A stretch of DNA of 64,000 bases from Hahella sp. HNIBRBA332 (GTDB taxonomy: Bacteria > Pseudomonadota > Gammaproteobacteria > Pseudomonadales > Oleiphilaceae), in NCBI RefSeq assembly GCF_030719035.1, contig NZ_CP132203.1:6885001-6949000 (forward strand). The letters are read 5' to 3'. The notes beneath the pieces are model-generated. The model searched no databases. It saw only the letters and a list, made by a program, of their open reading frames with translations, and was not told the origin of the DNA. The translations under genes and the position numbers were made by a program. Positions 15,678 to 24,477 of the stretch are shown piece after piece. The stretch's first letter is position 1; each line of letters begins with the position of its first letter.

Positions 15678-17533
15678 TATTGGGAGATTGGCTCAGGGCT
15701 GTTTAATTCCGCTTTCGCCACCCCTCTTTCAAATATCGCCCATTCCAGTATGCGACGAATTTGCTGGGCGTCATTCATAAATAGATTGCCTGTCGTGCCT
15801 TGTATCTGGCTGTCTGGGAATTGGCGCATGAGGCTGAGTCGCGGGGCGATAGTGTAAGCGTCGGCGCCCATTGCATACAGTCTTTCATAGCGCGTGGTGT
15901 CAGCGACGTAGCGAATATCTTGTTTGAGAGGTAAAGACTGGCTCAGCAGCCAAGGCGTTTCCGTAAAATGAATGCCATTCAGGTCGTGATCTTTATCTGG
16001 TTGTGGGACGCCGCCGTATATCTGCGATGTGGCGTAGACAGGCAGATCGCTGGCGTAGTGGAACAGTAGCAAGGGCTTTAGCTGTCTGGCTACATAAGGT
16101 GTAGAGATCATGATGATCGCATCAATATCCTGTCGACGACGCGGCTCATACTCAAATTTGCCTGCAACTGACTTCAGTTTTCTGGCTCTTTGCTTGCTTG
16201 CATTGATCTGCAGTAGGTGGGCGATGCCGTCCGAATAGTTTTCGCCCTCGACATATTTGTATGGGATGGGTAAAGGGAGGTTGGCCGCTTCATATTCTCT
16301 GTCCAGCACACTGGCGAGTTTTATCGCCCATGGCGAGTCAGGATAAATCACTGCAACGCCACGCTTTCCTTCCGACATTAGCTTTCTGGCTATCTGACGC
16401 ACTTCGTCTTCGGCGGCCAGTCCGTATTGGTACATGCCAGGAGGCGGGGTGACTCCTTCATCCAGGTAGTTCAATGCAAGTACAGGGGGATCAAGCTCAG
16501 GGAAGCCCGCGAGTTGGGCGACGGCTTCTTTCTCCAGAGGGCCGATAATCAGATCGTAGCCTTCTAATTGTAAAGAGAGGTATAGGTCGGCGATATTTTC
16601 GATAGAGCCTGAGTCTATAATCTGAATTTCAGGGCCTTGTCCGTTGCTTTCGCTGCTGTTGATGTCCTGGTAGTAAGCCGCTAAAAAGCCGTCACGGATA
16701 GCTTCGCCTGCTTTTGCCAGATTGCCGCTTAGCGGCGCCAGCAGTGCGATTTTGCTGGGGCGCTCATTAGGCAGCTCCGCCAGCATCTTGAGCTCGGCAG
16801 GGAGTCTTTTCGCTGCGGGATGGTCGGCCCATTGCTGGCGCCAGCTTTTCAGGGCCGCCAATTGCATTTCCAGACTAAATTGGTTTTGGCGTACGGCGGT
16901 GATCAGTTCAAGCCATCCCCGCCAGTCATGGTCTTGTGCAGTCTCCAGCGCGTGGCTTAGTTCCAGGCTGGGAGTGGCGCGTAATGCATTCCAAACATCG
17001 TCCAGTACTCGCCAGTATTCTTCGCCGGTATAAAGGCCTGATGCATAAATGAGAAGCTGCGCAGCGTCCAGAGATGAACCCGTCGCCATAAGCGCTTTGG
17101 CGTGTAATTCATTGGCGCGAAGTTGAATGTCTACTGGCCGGCTGGCGAAGGCGCCGGATGGGGCGGCGTTGAAATAAGAAAGGGCTTGGTCTGGCCGGTT
17201 CTGCTCCAAGGCCAGTGTTGCGCCAAGGATAATATACTGTTCCATCTGAGGCAGCGTCAGGGTGGTGGAGTTGATAGATTCCACTACTTTTTGTGCGTTT
17301 GCGTAGTCGCCTCGAGCGAGGTAAATGTCCAGCGCTTTCAATTTGTGATTAGCCTGCTCGGGCGGCAGCGTATTTTGGGCAAGCTGGAGTTCTCTCTCCG
17401 CTTCGTCCTGAGTCGTTGCGCCTTGCGAGCTGGAGTCGCCGCCTTTGACGGGTAAGCCCTCACAGCCGCTTAAAAAAGACAGGAATAATGTTAAAAGCAG
17501 GACGTGAAATGGATAATTATGTTTTCGCTGCAT
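15677..17533 (-). CDS. lpoA: Penicillin-binding protein activator LpoA
   Basis: LpoA is an outer-membrane lipoprotein that reaches through the periplasm to activate PBP1a. The protein has 618 residues. The lipoprotein signal peptide ends in the lipobox L-S-G-C24. An N-terminal helical TPR-like region (about 40-240) follows, then a periplasmic-binding-protein-like domain starting IALLAPLSGNLAKAGEAIRDGFLAAYY near residue 260. Later signatures include IIGPLEKEAVAQL and PVYATSQIYGG. A TTG at 17551 would add six residues; ATG 17533 is preferred. It heads the lpoA-yraN-diaA operon and is divergent from rsmI. Confidence 0.93.
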   Translation of the reverse strand: MQRKHNYPFHVLLLTLFLSFLSGCEGLPVKGGDSSSQGATTQDEAERELQLAQNTLPPEQANHKLKALDIYLARGDYANAQKVVESINSTTLTLPQMEQYIILGATLALEQNRPDQALSYFNAAPSGAFASRPVDIQLRANELHAKALMATGSSLDAAQLLIYASGLYTGEEYWRVLDDVWNALRATPSLELSHALETAQDHDWRGWLELITAVRQNQFSLEMQLAALKSWRQQWADHPAAKRLPAELKMLAELPNERPSKIALLAPLSGNLAKAGEAIRDGFLAAYYQDINSSESNGQGPEIQIIDSGSIENIADLYLSLQLEGYDLIIGPLEKEAVAQLAGFPELDPPVLALNYLDEGVTPPPGMYQYGLAAEDEVRQIARKLMSEGKRGVAVIYPDSPWAIKLASVLDREYEAANLPLPIPYKYVEGENYSDGIAHLLQINASKQRARKLKSVAGKFEYEPRRRQDIDAIIMISTPYVARQLKPLLLFHYASDLPVYATSQIYGGVPQPDKDHDLNGIHFTETPWLLSQSLPLKQDIRYVADTTRYERLYAMGADAYTIAPRLSLMRQFPDSQIQGTTGNLFMNDAQQIRRILEWAIFERGVAKAELNSPEPISQ

Positions 17534-17582
17534 GCGCTTACCAGAGAGCAATAGTTATAAGTCAGGCCGGATTTATGGTTAA

Positions 17583-17610
17583 CTTAGGCCGGCCGCGGCG
17601 GTTATATAAT
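17583..17610 (+). promoter_or_regulatory. Candidate rsmI promoter
   Basis: TATAAT at 17605-17610 lies about 105 nt before rsmI in the divergent lpoA/rsmI spacer. The -35 match is poor (CTTAGG at 17583-17588), and it overlaps a GGCCGGCC palindrome. Confidence 0.35.
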
Positions 17611-17715
17611 GGCGGCGATATGCGAGAAGCCGAGTGTAAATATAAAAGCAACAGCCATTCTAGCAAAGGCCAAGGTTGGGGTGGAAATTTCAGTTATTAA
17701 CAAGATGAAAGAATT

Positions 17716-18564
17716 ATGAGCGAAGCAAAGGGTGTTTTATACATAGTGGCGACCCCGATTGGCAATTTGGATGATATGACTCCCAGAGCGATCGCCATAT
17801 TAAAATCGGTGGATTTGATTGCGGCGGAAGATACTCGGCATAGCGGCAAGTTATTGAGTCATTTTGGCGTTGATGCGCCAATGACCTCTTTGCATCAGTT
17901 CAATGAAGAGGCGAAAACAGAGCGTTTGTTGGCAGAACTGGCGACGGGAAAGTCTATCGCTTTGATATCTGATGCTGGGACGCCGCTGATATCGGACCCT
18001 GGTTTTCCTTTGGTGCGGGCGACTAGAGAGGCGGGCTTCGCCGTCACGCCAGTTCCCGGCGCCTGTGCGTTGGTGGCGGCCTTGTCCGCTTCCGGCATGC
18101 CTAGTGAGCGATTTGTTTTTGAAGGTTTTCTGCCCGCCAAGGGCTCTGGACGACGTGGGCGCTTGCAGGAACTGGCTGACGAGCCTCGGACGATGGTGTT
18201 CTATGAGTCTCCCCACCGGATCTTGGCGATGATGGAGGATTTAGAAGCGGTAATGGGGGGAGCCCGGGAAGTGGTAATCGCCAGAGAGCTGACCAAAACC
18301 TTTGAGACGATAAAGGCGGGCTGCGTTCAGGAGGTTAAAGCCTGGATGCAGGCGGATGGAAATCAGCAGCGCGGTGAGTTTGTCGTATTGGTGAAGGGGG
18401 AGCGCAAAGAACAAGGCGACTCCGTGGAAATCAAAGTGTCACAACTGCTGCAGGCGTTGCTCAAAGAGTTGCCAGTTAAAAAGGCGGCGGCGCTGGCTTC
18501 ATCGCTGACGGGAGTGGGAAAAAACGAGCTTTATCAGCAGGCGCTGGCGTTAAAGGGTGAGTAA
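17716..18564 (+). CDS. rsmI: 16S rRNA (cytidine1402-2'-O)-methyltransferase
   Basis: RsmI 2'-O-methylates C1402 of 16S rRNA near the P site, using SAM. The 282 residues show the tetrapyrrole-methylase fold: YIVATPIGNLDDMTPRAI, AEDTRHSGKLL, ISDAGTPLISDPGF, VPGACALVAALSASG, and FYESPHRI. The divergent lpoA / rsmI pairing is the usual gammaproteobacterial arrangement. It is followed closely by the RNase P RNA gene. Confidence 0.96.
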   Translation: MSEAKGVLYIVATPIGNLDDMTPRAIAILKSVDLIAAEDTRHSGKLLSHFGVDAPMTSLHQFNEEAKTERLLAELATGKSIALISDAGTPLISDPGFPLVRATREAGFAVTPVPGACALVAALSASGMPSERFVFEGFLPAKGSGRRGRLQELADEPRTMVFYESPHRILAMMEDLEAVMGGAREVVIARELTKTFETIKAGCVQEVKAWMQADGNQQRGEFVVLVKGERKEQGDSVEIKVSQLLQALLKELPVKKAAALASSLTGVGKNELYQQALALKGE

Positions 18565-18637
18565 CTTTGCGACTTCTTTAGTGACATGCTGGCGCAAAGC
18601 TTGTGTCGGAAGAGGGAAATCGCTAATCTTGCCGCCA

Positions 18638-19002
18638 AGAGCTTGTTAGGCAGTCGCTGTTTCGCATCCTTTATTGGGCGCGGGATGGAGGAAAGTCCGG
18701 GCTCCACAGGGCAAAGTGCCAGGTAACGCCTGGGCGGCGCGAGTCGACGGAAAGTGCAACAGAAAGTATACCGCCTAAGTCTGCTTCGGCAGAACGGTAA
18801 GGTTGAAATGGTGCGGTAAGAGCGCACCGCATGGCTGGTAACAGTCCATGGCGATGGAAAACCCCACTCGGAGCAAGACCAAATAGGGATCCAATGGCGT
18901 GGCCCACGCTGGATCCGGGTAGGTCGCTAGAGGTGCATGGCGACATGCATCCCAGATGAATGACTGTCCACGACAGAACCCGGCTTACAGACAAGCTCTT
19001 CT
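18638..19002 (+). ncRNA. rnpB: RNase P catalytic RNA (class A)
   Basis: This ribozyme RNA processes tRNA 5' ends. Helix P1 is formed by AGAGCTTGT (18638-18646) and ACAAGCTCT (18991-18999). The universally conserved core GAGGAAAGTCCGGGCTCC occurs near 18688-18706. The CR-II/III-type segment TAGGTCGCTAGAGG and the 3' ACAGAACCCGGCTTACAG box are visible, as is AGGGTGCCAGGTAACGCCTGGG-like sequence early in the molecule. Exact ends are set by P1 and may shift a few bases. The position between rsmI and mraZ matches many gammaproteobacteria. Confidence 0.96.
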
Positions 19003-19011
19003 TTTCTCTTT

Positions 19012-19051
19012 TTAACCCTGAATCTCTTGCGTATGAGAGTTTCAGGGTTAA
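19012..19051 (+). terminator. Large hairpin downstream of rnpB (likely terminator)
   Basis: TTAACCCTGAA (19012-19022) and TTCAGGGTTAA (19041-19051) form a perfect 11-bp stem with a CTCT/AGAG inner extension. It is preceded and followed by pyrimidine-rich sequence. The T tract after the stem is imperfect. Confidence 0.6.
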
Positions 19052-19290
19052 CTTCTCTTAACAGTGAAACTGTGCGGCCAGTAATTGGGCGTGTACATGC
19101 CTCGTTTAATTTACCAATGTGGTCTTTATAGCTAAATATTCTTAGATGCGAGCTTGTATCTAAAGAAATTCCTCTAGCGCTTTGATTGCAAAGCTATTTT
19201 TGTCTCAAATCTGTCTATTTTTTCCCCTTTTTTTCTGTAACTACTTGTCTTTTAAGAGGAAATTATTGACCCATCCGTAACTTAATCATC

Positions 19291-19319
19291 TTGAAATGTT
19301 GCCTTCCGCTTTCTATAGT
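19291..19319 (+). promoter_or_regulatory. Pmra promoter of the division and cell wall cluster
   Basis: TTGAAA (19291-19296), a 17-nt spacer and TATAGT (19314-19319) form a near-consensus sigma-70 promoter about 70 nt upstream of mraZ. It is the only strong promoter I see before a 15-gene collinear cluster. The remaining sequence between 19052 and 19290 holds nothing I can identify. Confidence 0.75.
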
Positions 19320-19362
19320 GTGTAAAAGTGGGTAAAAGTGGATGATTGTGGTTTTTTGTGGC
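19318..19362 (+). promoter_or_regulatory. MraZ operator: tandem 10-bp GTGG boxes
   Basis: GTGG occurs at 19328, 19338, 19348 and 19358 with exact 10-bp spacing, and a degenerate unit (GTGT) at 19318 extends the array to five. This matches the known mraZ box (AAAGTG-type repeats with helical periodicity) bound by MraZ. The array begins at the -10 box and covers the transcription start, fitting autorepression. Confidence 0.85.
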
Positions 19363-19388
19363 GAAAACCTTCTGAGATGGGCAAATAA

Positions 19389-19844
19389 GTGTTTAGAGGG
19401 GTCAATGCGATCAACATGGATTCAAAGGGGCGCTTTGCCATGCCAACGCGTTACCGGGATCGTATTGCCGAAATAAGCAATAACCAAATGATTGCGACCA
19501 TTGATACACAAGAACGCTGCCTTCTGATTTATCCACTGCCGGAGTGGGAGCAGATTGAAAGCCAAATCGCTGCGCTTCCCGCGTACAACCCGGCGACTCG
19601 GCGCATCCAGCGGCTCTTGTTGGGGCACGCCACTGAACTTGAAATTGATGGTGCGGGACGCGTGTTGTTGTCCCAGCCGCTACGTGAATACGCATATCTG
19701 GATAAGAAATTGATTCTATTGGGTCAGGGTAAGAAGTTTGAGTTGTGGGACGAAGATCATTGGACGAAGCGGCGCGATGAATATCTGGATGAGGATGCGC
19801 TTGGTCAGGATGTCCCGGAAGAACTGATGAACATCGCGCTTTAA
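19389..19844 (+). CDS. mraZ: Transcriptional regulator MraZ
   Basis: MraZ is a ring-forming DNA-binding protein with two AbrB-like SpoVT folds that represses its own dcw operon. The 151 residues equal the E. coli length (152). Each half bears the DxxGR signature: NMDSKGRFAMPTRYR early and EIDGAGRVLLSQPLREYA later. GTG is the start, as in E. coli, with the protein beginning MFRG. The binding array immediately upstream is described separately. rsmH starts 4 nt after the stop. Confidence 0.96.
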   Translation: MFRGVNAINMDSKGRFAMPTRYRDRIAEISNNQMIATIDTQERCLLIYPLPEWEQIESQIAALPAYNPATRRIQRLLLGHATELEIDGAGRVLLSQPLREYAYLDKKLILLGQGKKFELWDEDHWTKRRDEYLDEDALGQDVPEELMNIAL

Positions 19845-19848
19845 CACT

Positions 19849-20778
19849 ATGGAAAGTAATCAATACGGACACGTAACGGTTTTATTGGCCGAGGCTGTTG
19901 AGGCTCTGGGCGTCAAGGCGGATGGGCTTTATATAGACGGCACCTTCGGGCGCGGCGGACACAGTGCGGAGATATTGAAGGCGCTGGGGCCGCAAGGGCG
20001 GCTGCTGGGTATCGACAAAGATCCACGTGCGAGGCGGACGGCGATGGAAAGGTTTTCTGGCGACGACAGATTTCTATTCCGGCAAGGCTCCTTTGCTGAC
20101 ATGGCTTCGTTCGTTTCTGAACTGCAATGGCCTGGGGTTGACGGCGTACTGCTTGATCTGGGCGTTTCCTCCCCGCAATTGGATGAAGCCGAAAGGGGCT
20201 TCAGCTTTATGCAGGACGGGCCATTGGATATGCGTATGGACCCGGACAGCGGTCAGTCTGCTTCCGAGTGGGTGAATACCGCAAAAGAAGAAGAAATCAG
20301 CAAGGTGCTTTGGGATTTGGGTGAAGAGCGTTTTGCGCGTCGGATGGCGAAGGCCATTGTGGCGGCGCGTCAGACTCAACCCATTACCCGGACTTTGCAG
20401 CTGGCGGAAATCGTCGCGGCGGCCAACCCCCGTTGGGAGAAAGGCAAGAATCCGGCGACGCGCGCGTTTCAGGCTATCAGGATATACATCAACAGGGAGT
20501 TGGACGATCTGGCCCAGGGGCTGGAGCAGGCGTTCGGCGTGCTTAAGCCGGGCGGACGCTTGACGGTTATCAGCTTCCATTCTCTCGAAGACCGCATGGT
20601 CAAACAGTACATGCGAGATATTGTGCGAGGGCCCAAGACCCCGAAATGGCTGCCGGTGGTGGATGACGCGCCACCCAAAGCCAAATTGGTAGGTAAGAAA
20701 ATCCGCGCAGGCGAAACTGAAGTCGCAGCCAATGTACGGGCGCGCAGCGCCGTAATGCGTGTATTGGAGAAATGTTGA
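19849..20778 (+). CDS. rsmH: 16S rRNA (cytosine1402-N4)-methyltransferase
   Basis: RsmH N4-methylates C1402, the same nucleotide modified by RsmI encoded 1.3 kb upstream. The 309 residues include HVTVLLAEAVEAL, the SAM motif DGTFGRGGHS, GIDKDPRA, LLDLGVSSPQLD and the C-terminal VISFHSLEDRMVKQ and ARSAVMRVLEK. The stop overlaps the ftsL ATG (TGATG), coupling translation. Confidence 0.97.
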   Translation: MESNQYGHVTVLLAEAVEALGVKADGLYIDGTFGRGGHSAEILKALGPQGRLLGIDKDPRARRTAMERFSGDDRFLFRQGSFADMASFVSELQWPGVDGVLLDLGVSSPQLDEAERGFSFMQDGPLDMRMDPDSGQSASEWVNTAKEEEISKVLWDLGEERFARRMAKAIVAARQTQPITRTLQLAEIVAAANPRWEKGKNPATRAFQAIRIYINRELDDLAQGLEQAFGVLKPGGRLTVISFHSLEDRMVKQYMRDIVRGPKTPKWLPVVDDAPPKAKLVGKKIRAGETEVAANVRARSAVMRVLEKC

Positions 20779-21173
20779 TGATTTTGATTCGTTCTACAGG
20801 TCAGGCTACGCCACTGACGACGAGACGCAGCAAAACGGTTCGTGAGCCGATTTTGCCTGTCGTATTGGAGTGGTGGGGTGAGACGTGCCGCCTTGCTGCA
20901 AGCATGATCAAGGGGCGGGCGCTGATTACTTTGTCATTGCTGGCGACTCTGGTGGTGTCCGGCGTCGCCACGGTTTATGCAGTGCACTTGAATCGGCAGC
21001 AGTTTATTGAGCTGCAGACGCTGCAGCGGGATAAAGACCGCTACGAGCGTGAATGGACCCAGCTATTGCTGGAAGAAAGCGCCTGGAGCGCTCATAGCCG
21101 AGTGGAGCAGATTGCAGATCAGCGCTTCGGTATGCATGTGCCTGACGCCACCAAAATAGAGATTGTGAGATGA
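20778..21173 (+). CDS. ftsL: Cell division protein FtsL
   Basis: This small bitopic divisome protein forms the FtsQLB complex. It has about 131 residues: a cytoplasmic N-terminus, one membrane span (ALITLSLLATLVVSGVATVYA), and a periplasmic coiled-coil region (LNRQQFIELQTLQRDKDRYE) ending in the RVEQIADQRFGMHVPD motif typical of FtsL. GGAG at 20766-20769 is spaced 8 nt from the ATG at 20778 but only 2 nt from the ATG at 20772, so 20778 is chosen. It overlaps ftsI by 4 nt. Confidence 0.92.
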   Translation: MILIRSTGQATPLTTRRSKTVREPILPVVLEWWGETCRLAASMIKGRALITLSLLATLVVSGVATVYAVHLNRQQFIELQTLQRDKDRYEREWTQLLLEESAWSAHSRVEQIADQRFGMHVPDATKIEIVR

Positions 21174-22942
21174 AAGCCAACGACCGGCGGACAGCTCGGC
21201 GTGGGGCCATGGAGCAGGCCGAGAGCGGGCAAGCGGCTCCGGCTATGCTTTGGCGTTACTATGCCGTGGCTATCATGCTGGTTGCGTGTTTTATTGTGCT
21301 GGTCTGGCGCGTCGTTGATTTGCAGGTGATTAATCATGAATTCCTGCGCTCGCAAGGCGATATGCGCACCGTTCGGGTCGAGCCGATTCAGGCGACCCGC
21401 GGCAAGATACTGGATCGCAATGGCGAGCCTTTGGCGGTCAGCGCGCCGGTCGTGACATTGTGGGCGAACCCCCAAGAAGCGCAGGAGAATGATGAAGGCT
21501 GGCGTAAGCTGGCGGATTTGCTTGGCATGCAATCCGACGAGATGGTGAAGCGACTGCGCCGTCATAAGAGCAAAGAGTTCATATACGTACAGCGTCAACT
21601 ATCGCCAGAAACCGGACGACTGGCGATGGAGCTGAAACTGCAGGGGTTGTACGCAAAGCGCGAATTCAAACGCTATTACCCTGCTGGGGAGGTGGCGGCG
21701 CATATCGTAGGTATCACGGATATCGACGAGAAAGGCCAGGAAGGCGTTGAGCTGGCTTTTGACGAGTACTTGCGCGGCGTTAATGGCAGCAAGAAAGTGC
21801 TGAAAGACCGCCGCGGGTATGTGATCAAAGATTTGAGCCTGCTGCAGGACGCGCAGTCCGGTACTGATTTGCAACTCAGCATCGATTTGCGTCTGCAGTA
21901 TATGGCGTATCGGGAGTTGAAGGCGGCGGTTGAGGCGCACCACGCCAAATCCGGGTCATTAGTGATATTGGATGTGAGGACCGGAGAGGTGTTGGCGATG
22001 GTGAATCAGCCCTCGTTCAACCCCAACAATCGAGACAGTATGAACCCCTCGGGGTTGCGAAATCGGGCGGTGACGGATTTGTTCGAGCCCGGGTCTACCG
22101 TCAAACCCTTGTCGATAGCCGCGGCGCTTAAGACAGGGAGTTTTACAGCAGAAACCCGGATCAACACCAGTCCGGGTTTCCTGCGTTTGAATGGTCAGAC
22201 AATTCGCGACGCTCGCGACTACGGCACTCTGGACCTGGTTTCCATTATCACCAAGTCCAGTAACGTCGGCACCAGCAAGGTGGCGCTGAAAGTCGGCGGA
22301 GAAGCGGTTTTTGAAACCTTCTACCAAGCCGGCTTTGGACAGTCGTCCGGCATTGAGTTTCCAGGGGAAGCGGTAGGTGTATTGCCGAACTTCACCAAGT
22401 GGCAGCCTATTCGTCTGGCGACGCTGTCATATGGTTACGGGCTGTCCGTTACTGCGCTGCAGTTGGCGCAGTCGTATATGGCGATCGCAGCCGATGGCGT
22501 GCGCATGCCAGTAAGTTTGATCAGGGGCGGGCAGCAAGGCGTTGCTCCGCAACAGGTTATGCCGGCTGGCATTTCCAGGCAGATCAGGGAAATGCTGGAG
22601 ACAGTGGTGCTGAAAGGCGGTACTGGAACCCGAGCGCACGTCGCCGAGTATCGTGTGGCGGGGAAAACAGGCACTACTCACAAAGTGGGTGAGCATGGGT
22701 ATGCGGATGACGCTTATAACGCGGTGTTTGCAGGCTTGGCGCCGGTTGAGAAGCCCAGACTGGCGATGGCGATCGTGATGAGTGAACCGCAGGGCTCGGA
22801 ATATTACGGTGGAGAAGTCTCTGCGCCGGTTTTCGCCAGAGTGGTGGCTAATGCGTTGCGCCTGCTGAACGTGGCGCCGGATCGGACTATCCCTATGGTC
22901 GCAGGAGCAAGCGGCTCCGACAGCAAAAGGAATGGAGGCTGA
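21170..22942 (+). CDS. ftsI: Septal peptidoglycan transpeptidase PBP3 (FtsI)
   Basis: This class B penicillin-binding protein crosslinks septal peptidoglycan together with FtsW. The 590 residues comprise a short cytoplasmic tail, one transmembrane helix (about 25-46), the pedestal domain starting VEPIQATRGKILDRNG, and the transpeptidase domain. The catalytic motifs are S309-T-V-K (in EPGSTVKPL), S363-S-N365 and K499-T-G-T. The length and motif spacing match functional FtsI. The start overlaps the end of ftsL (ATGA). Confidence 0.97.
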   Translation: MKANDRRTARRGAMEQAESGQAAPAMLWRYYAVAIMLVACFIVLVWRVVDLQVINHEFLRSQGDMRTVRVEPIQATRGKILDRNGEPLAVSAPVVTLWANPQEAQENDEGWRKLADLLGMQSDEMVKRLRRHKSKEFIYVQRQLSPETGRLAMELKLQGLYAKREFKRYYPAGEVAAHIVGITDIDEKGQEGVELAFDEYLRGVNGSKKVLKDRRGYVIKDLSLLQDAQSGTDLQLSIDLRLQYMAYRELKAAVEAHHAKSGSLVILDVRTGEVLAMVNQPSFNPNNRDSMNPSGLRNRAVTDLFEPGSTVKPLSIAAALKTGSFTAETRINTSPGFLRLNGQTIRDARDYGTLDLVSIITKSSNVGTSKVALKVGGEAVFETFYQAGFGQSSGIEFPGEAVGVLPNFTKWQPIRLATLSYGYGLSVTALQLAQSYMAIAADGVRMPVSLIRGGQQGVAPQQVMPAGISRQIREMLETVVLKGGTGTRAHVAEYRVAGKTGTTHKVGEHGYADDAYNAVFAGLAPVEKPRLAMAIVMSEPQGSEYYGGEVSAPVFARVVANALRLLNVAPDRTIPMVAGASGSDSKRNGG

Positions 22943-22943
22943 T

Positions 22944-24461
22944 ATGCCAGGTGTCGCGCAACAACGACTGGCGGAACTGTTGAAAGGGATCACGGAAGTG
23001 CCGGCCGCTTTGGATTGCTGGCTGTCTGATATCCAACTGGACAGCAGAAAAGTTACCAGCGGCGCTTTGTTTATCGCAGCTGAGGGCGTCAGTTCAAACG
23101 GCGCTCAGTATGTGGAAGATGCTTTGGCCAGAGGTGCTCGTGCAGTGCTGCTGCCGGGAACGCGTCAGCACGTTTATGAAAAAGGCGATGTGGTCTTTAT
23201 TGAGCTCGACAATGTGCGGCCAGTAGTCGGGATTGTCGCGCACCGGTTTTTCGGGCAGGCGACGCATCGCATGAAAGTGGTGGGAGTTACCGGCACTAAC
23301 GGCAAGTCTTCCGTCACTCATTACGTCGCGCAACTGGCGGAAGGGCTGGGAATGTCAGCCGCAGTAGTCGGCACGCTTGGTTACGGTCGTCCGGGCAGCC
23401 TGAAGGCAACGACGCATACCACGCCGGATGCGGTGTCTTTGCACCGGGTGCTGGCGGAGCTGCGCGATGAAGGCATTGAGCTGGTGGCGATGGAAGTGTC
23501 CTCTCATGCGCTGGATCAGGATAGAGTGGCGGGCGTTAATTTTGATGTGGCGGTACTGACCAACATCACTCGGGATCATTTGGATTACCACGGCACGCTT
23601 GAGGCGTACGCTGAAGCCAAAAAGCGGCTGTTCTTGTCGGGTTCAGTGCGCTGGAGAGTTTTCAATCAGGACGACCCTTACGGCGAGCGATGGGCGCAAG
23701 AGCTGAAAGGGCCGAAAACGCTGACGTTCAGCGTAGGAAAACGAGATCTGAGCGCGGCGGATGTGTGTGCGGAAGACGTACATTTTGACGCGGATGGAAT
23801 GAGCTTCGAGCTTGATTTTGGCGCGACGCGGGAACCGGCGCGGCTGGCGCTGGTTGGCGAGTTTAATTTATCCAATGCGTTGGCTGCATGTGCGGCCATG
23901 TCGGCGTTGAAGGCGGAGCCGCAGGCTGTGCGTCAGCAGATGGCGCGATTGACGCCAGTGGCTGGACGTATGCAACCGCTGCATGAAGACAAGGCGCCGA
24001 CTGTCGTGGTGGATTACGCACATACGCCGGATGCTTTGGAAGTTGCGCTGAAGGCCGCGCGGAGGCACTGCGCCGGACGTCTTTGGTGTGTGTTTGGGTG
24101 TGGCGGCGACCGTGATCCAGGCAAGCGGCCTTTGATGGGCGCAGTCGCTGCGCAGTATGCGGATGAAGTGGTGCTGACTGATGACAATCCTCGCGGGGAG
24201 GATCCAGAAAGTATCGTCGCCCAGATATTGAAAGGCGCAGACCAAGGCGCGCACTTTCAATTGGTGCGTCCTCGAAATGACGCTATCCGCTTCGCGGTGG
24301 AGCATGCCGCCCAGGAGGATGTGATTCTGCTGGCTGGCAAAGGGCATGAGGATTATCAGGAGATTCAAGGGCGGCGCATGCCGTTCTCAGACATAGAGAT
24401 AGCCCGCGACTGTCTAGCCTCTGTCGCTGGCGCGCGAAGTTCCGCCAACGGCGAAATTTGA
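22944..24461 (+). CDS. murE: UDP-MurNAc-tripeptide synthetase (meso-DAP adding)
   Basis: MurE adds meso-diaminopimelate to UDP-MurNAc-L-Ala-D-Glu in the cytoplasm. It has about 505 residues and the three Mur ligase domains: an N-terminal nucleotide-binding part (SDIQLDSRKVTSGALFIA), the ATPase core with GVTGTNGKSS, and a C-terminal part with VVDYAHTPDALE. DDNPRGEDP carries the DNPR motif that marks DAP rather than lysine specificity. GGAGG at 22934-22938 is spaced 5 nt from the ATG at 22944, so the upstream ATG at 22932 is rejected. Confidence 0.96.
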   Translation: MPGVAQQRLAELLKGITEVPAALDCWLSDIQLDSRKVTSGALFIAAEGVSSNGAQYVEDALARGARAVLLPGTRQHVYEKGDVVFIELDNVRPVVGIVAHRFFGQATHRMKVVGVTGTNGKSSVTHYVAQLAEGLGMSAAVVGTLGYGRPGSLKATTHTTPDAVSLHRVLAELRDEGIELVAMEVSSHALDQDRVAGVNFDVAVLTNITRDHLDYHGTLEAYAEAKKRLFLSGSVRWRVFNQDDPYGERWAQELKGPKTLTFSVGKRDLSAADVCAEDVHFDADGMSFELDFGATREPARLALVGEFNLSNALAACAAMSALKAEPQAVRQQMARLTPVAGRMQPLHEDKAPTVVVDYAHTPDALEVALKAARRHCAGRLWCVFGCGGDRDPGKRPLMGAVAAQYADEVVLTDDNPRGEDPESIVAQILKGADQGAHFQLVRPRNDAIRFAVEHAAQEDVILLAGKGHEDYQEIQGRRMPFSDIEIARDCLASVAGARSSANGEI

Positions 24462-24477
24462 AAAAGAGATAGTGACG

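Noticed and set aside
17488..17700. A 70-residue plus-strand frame across the lpoA start and rsmI leader
   Set aside because: It is antisense to the lpoA signal peptide and has no recognisable features.
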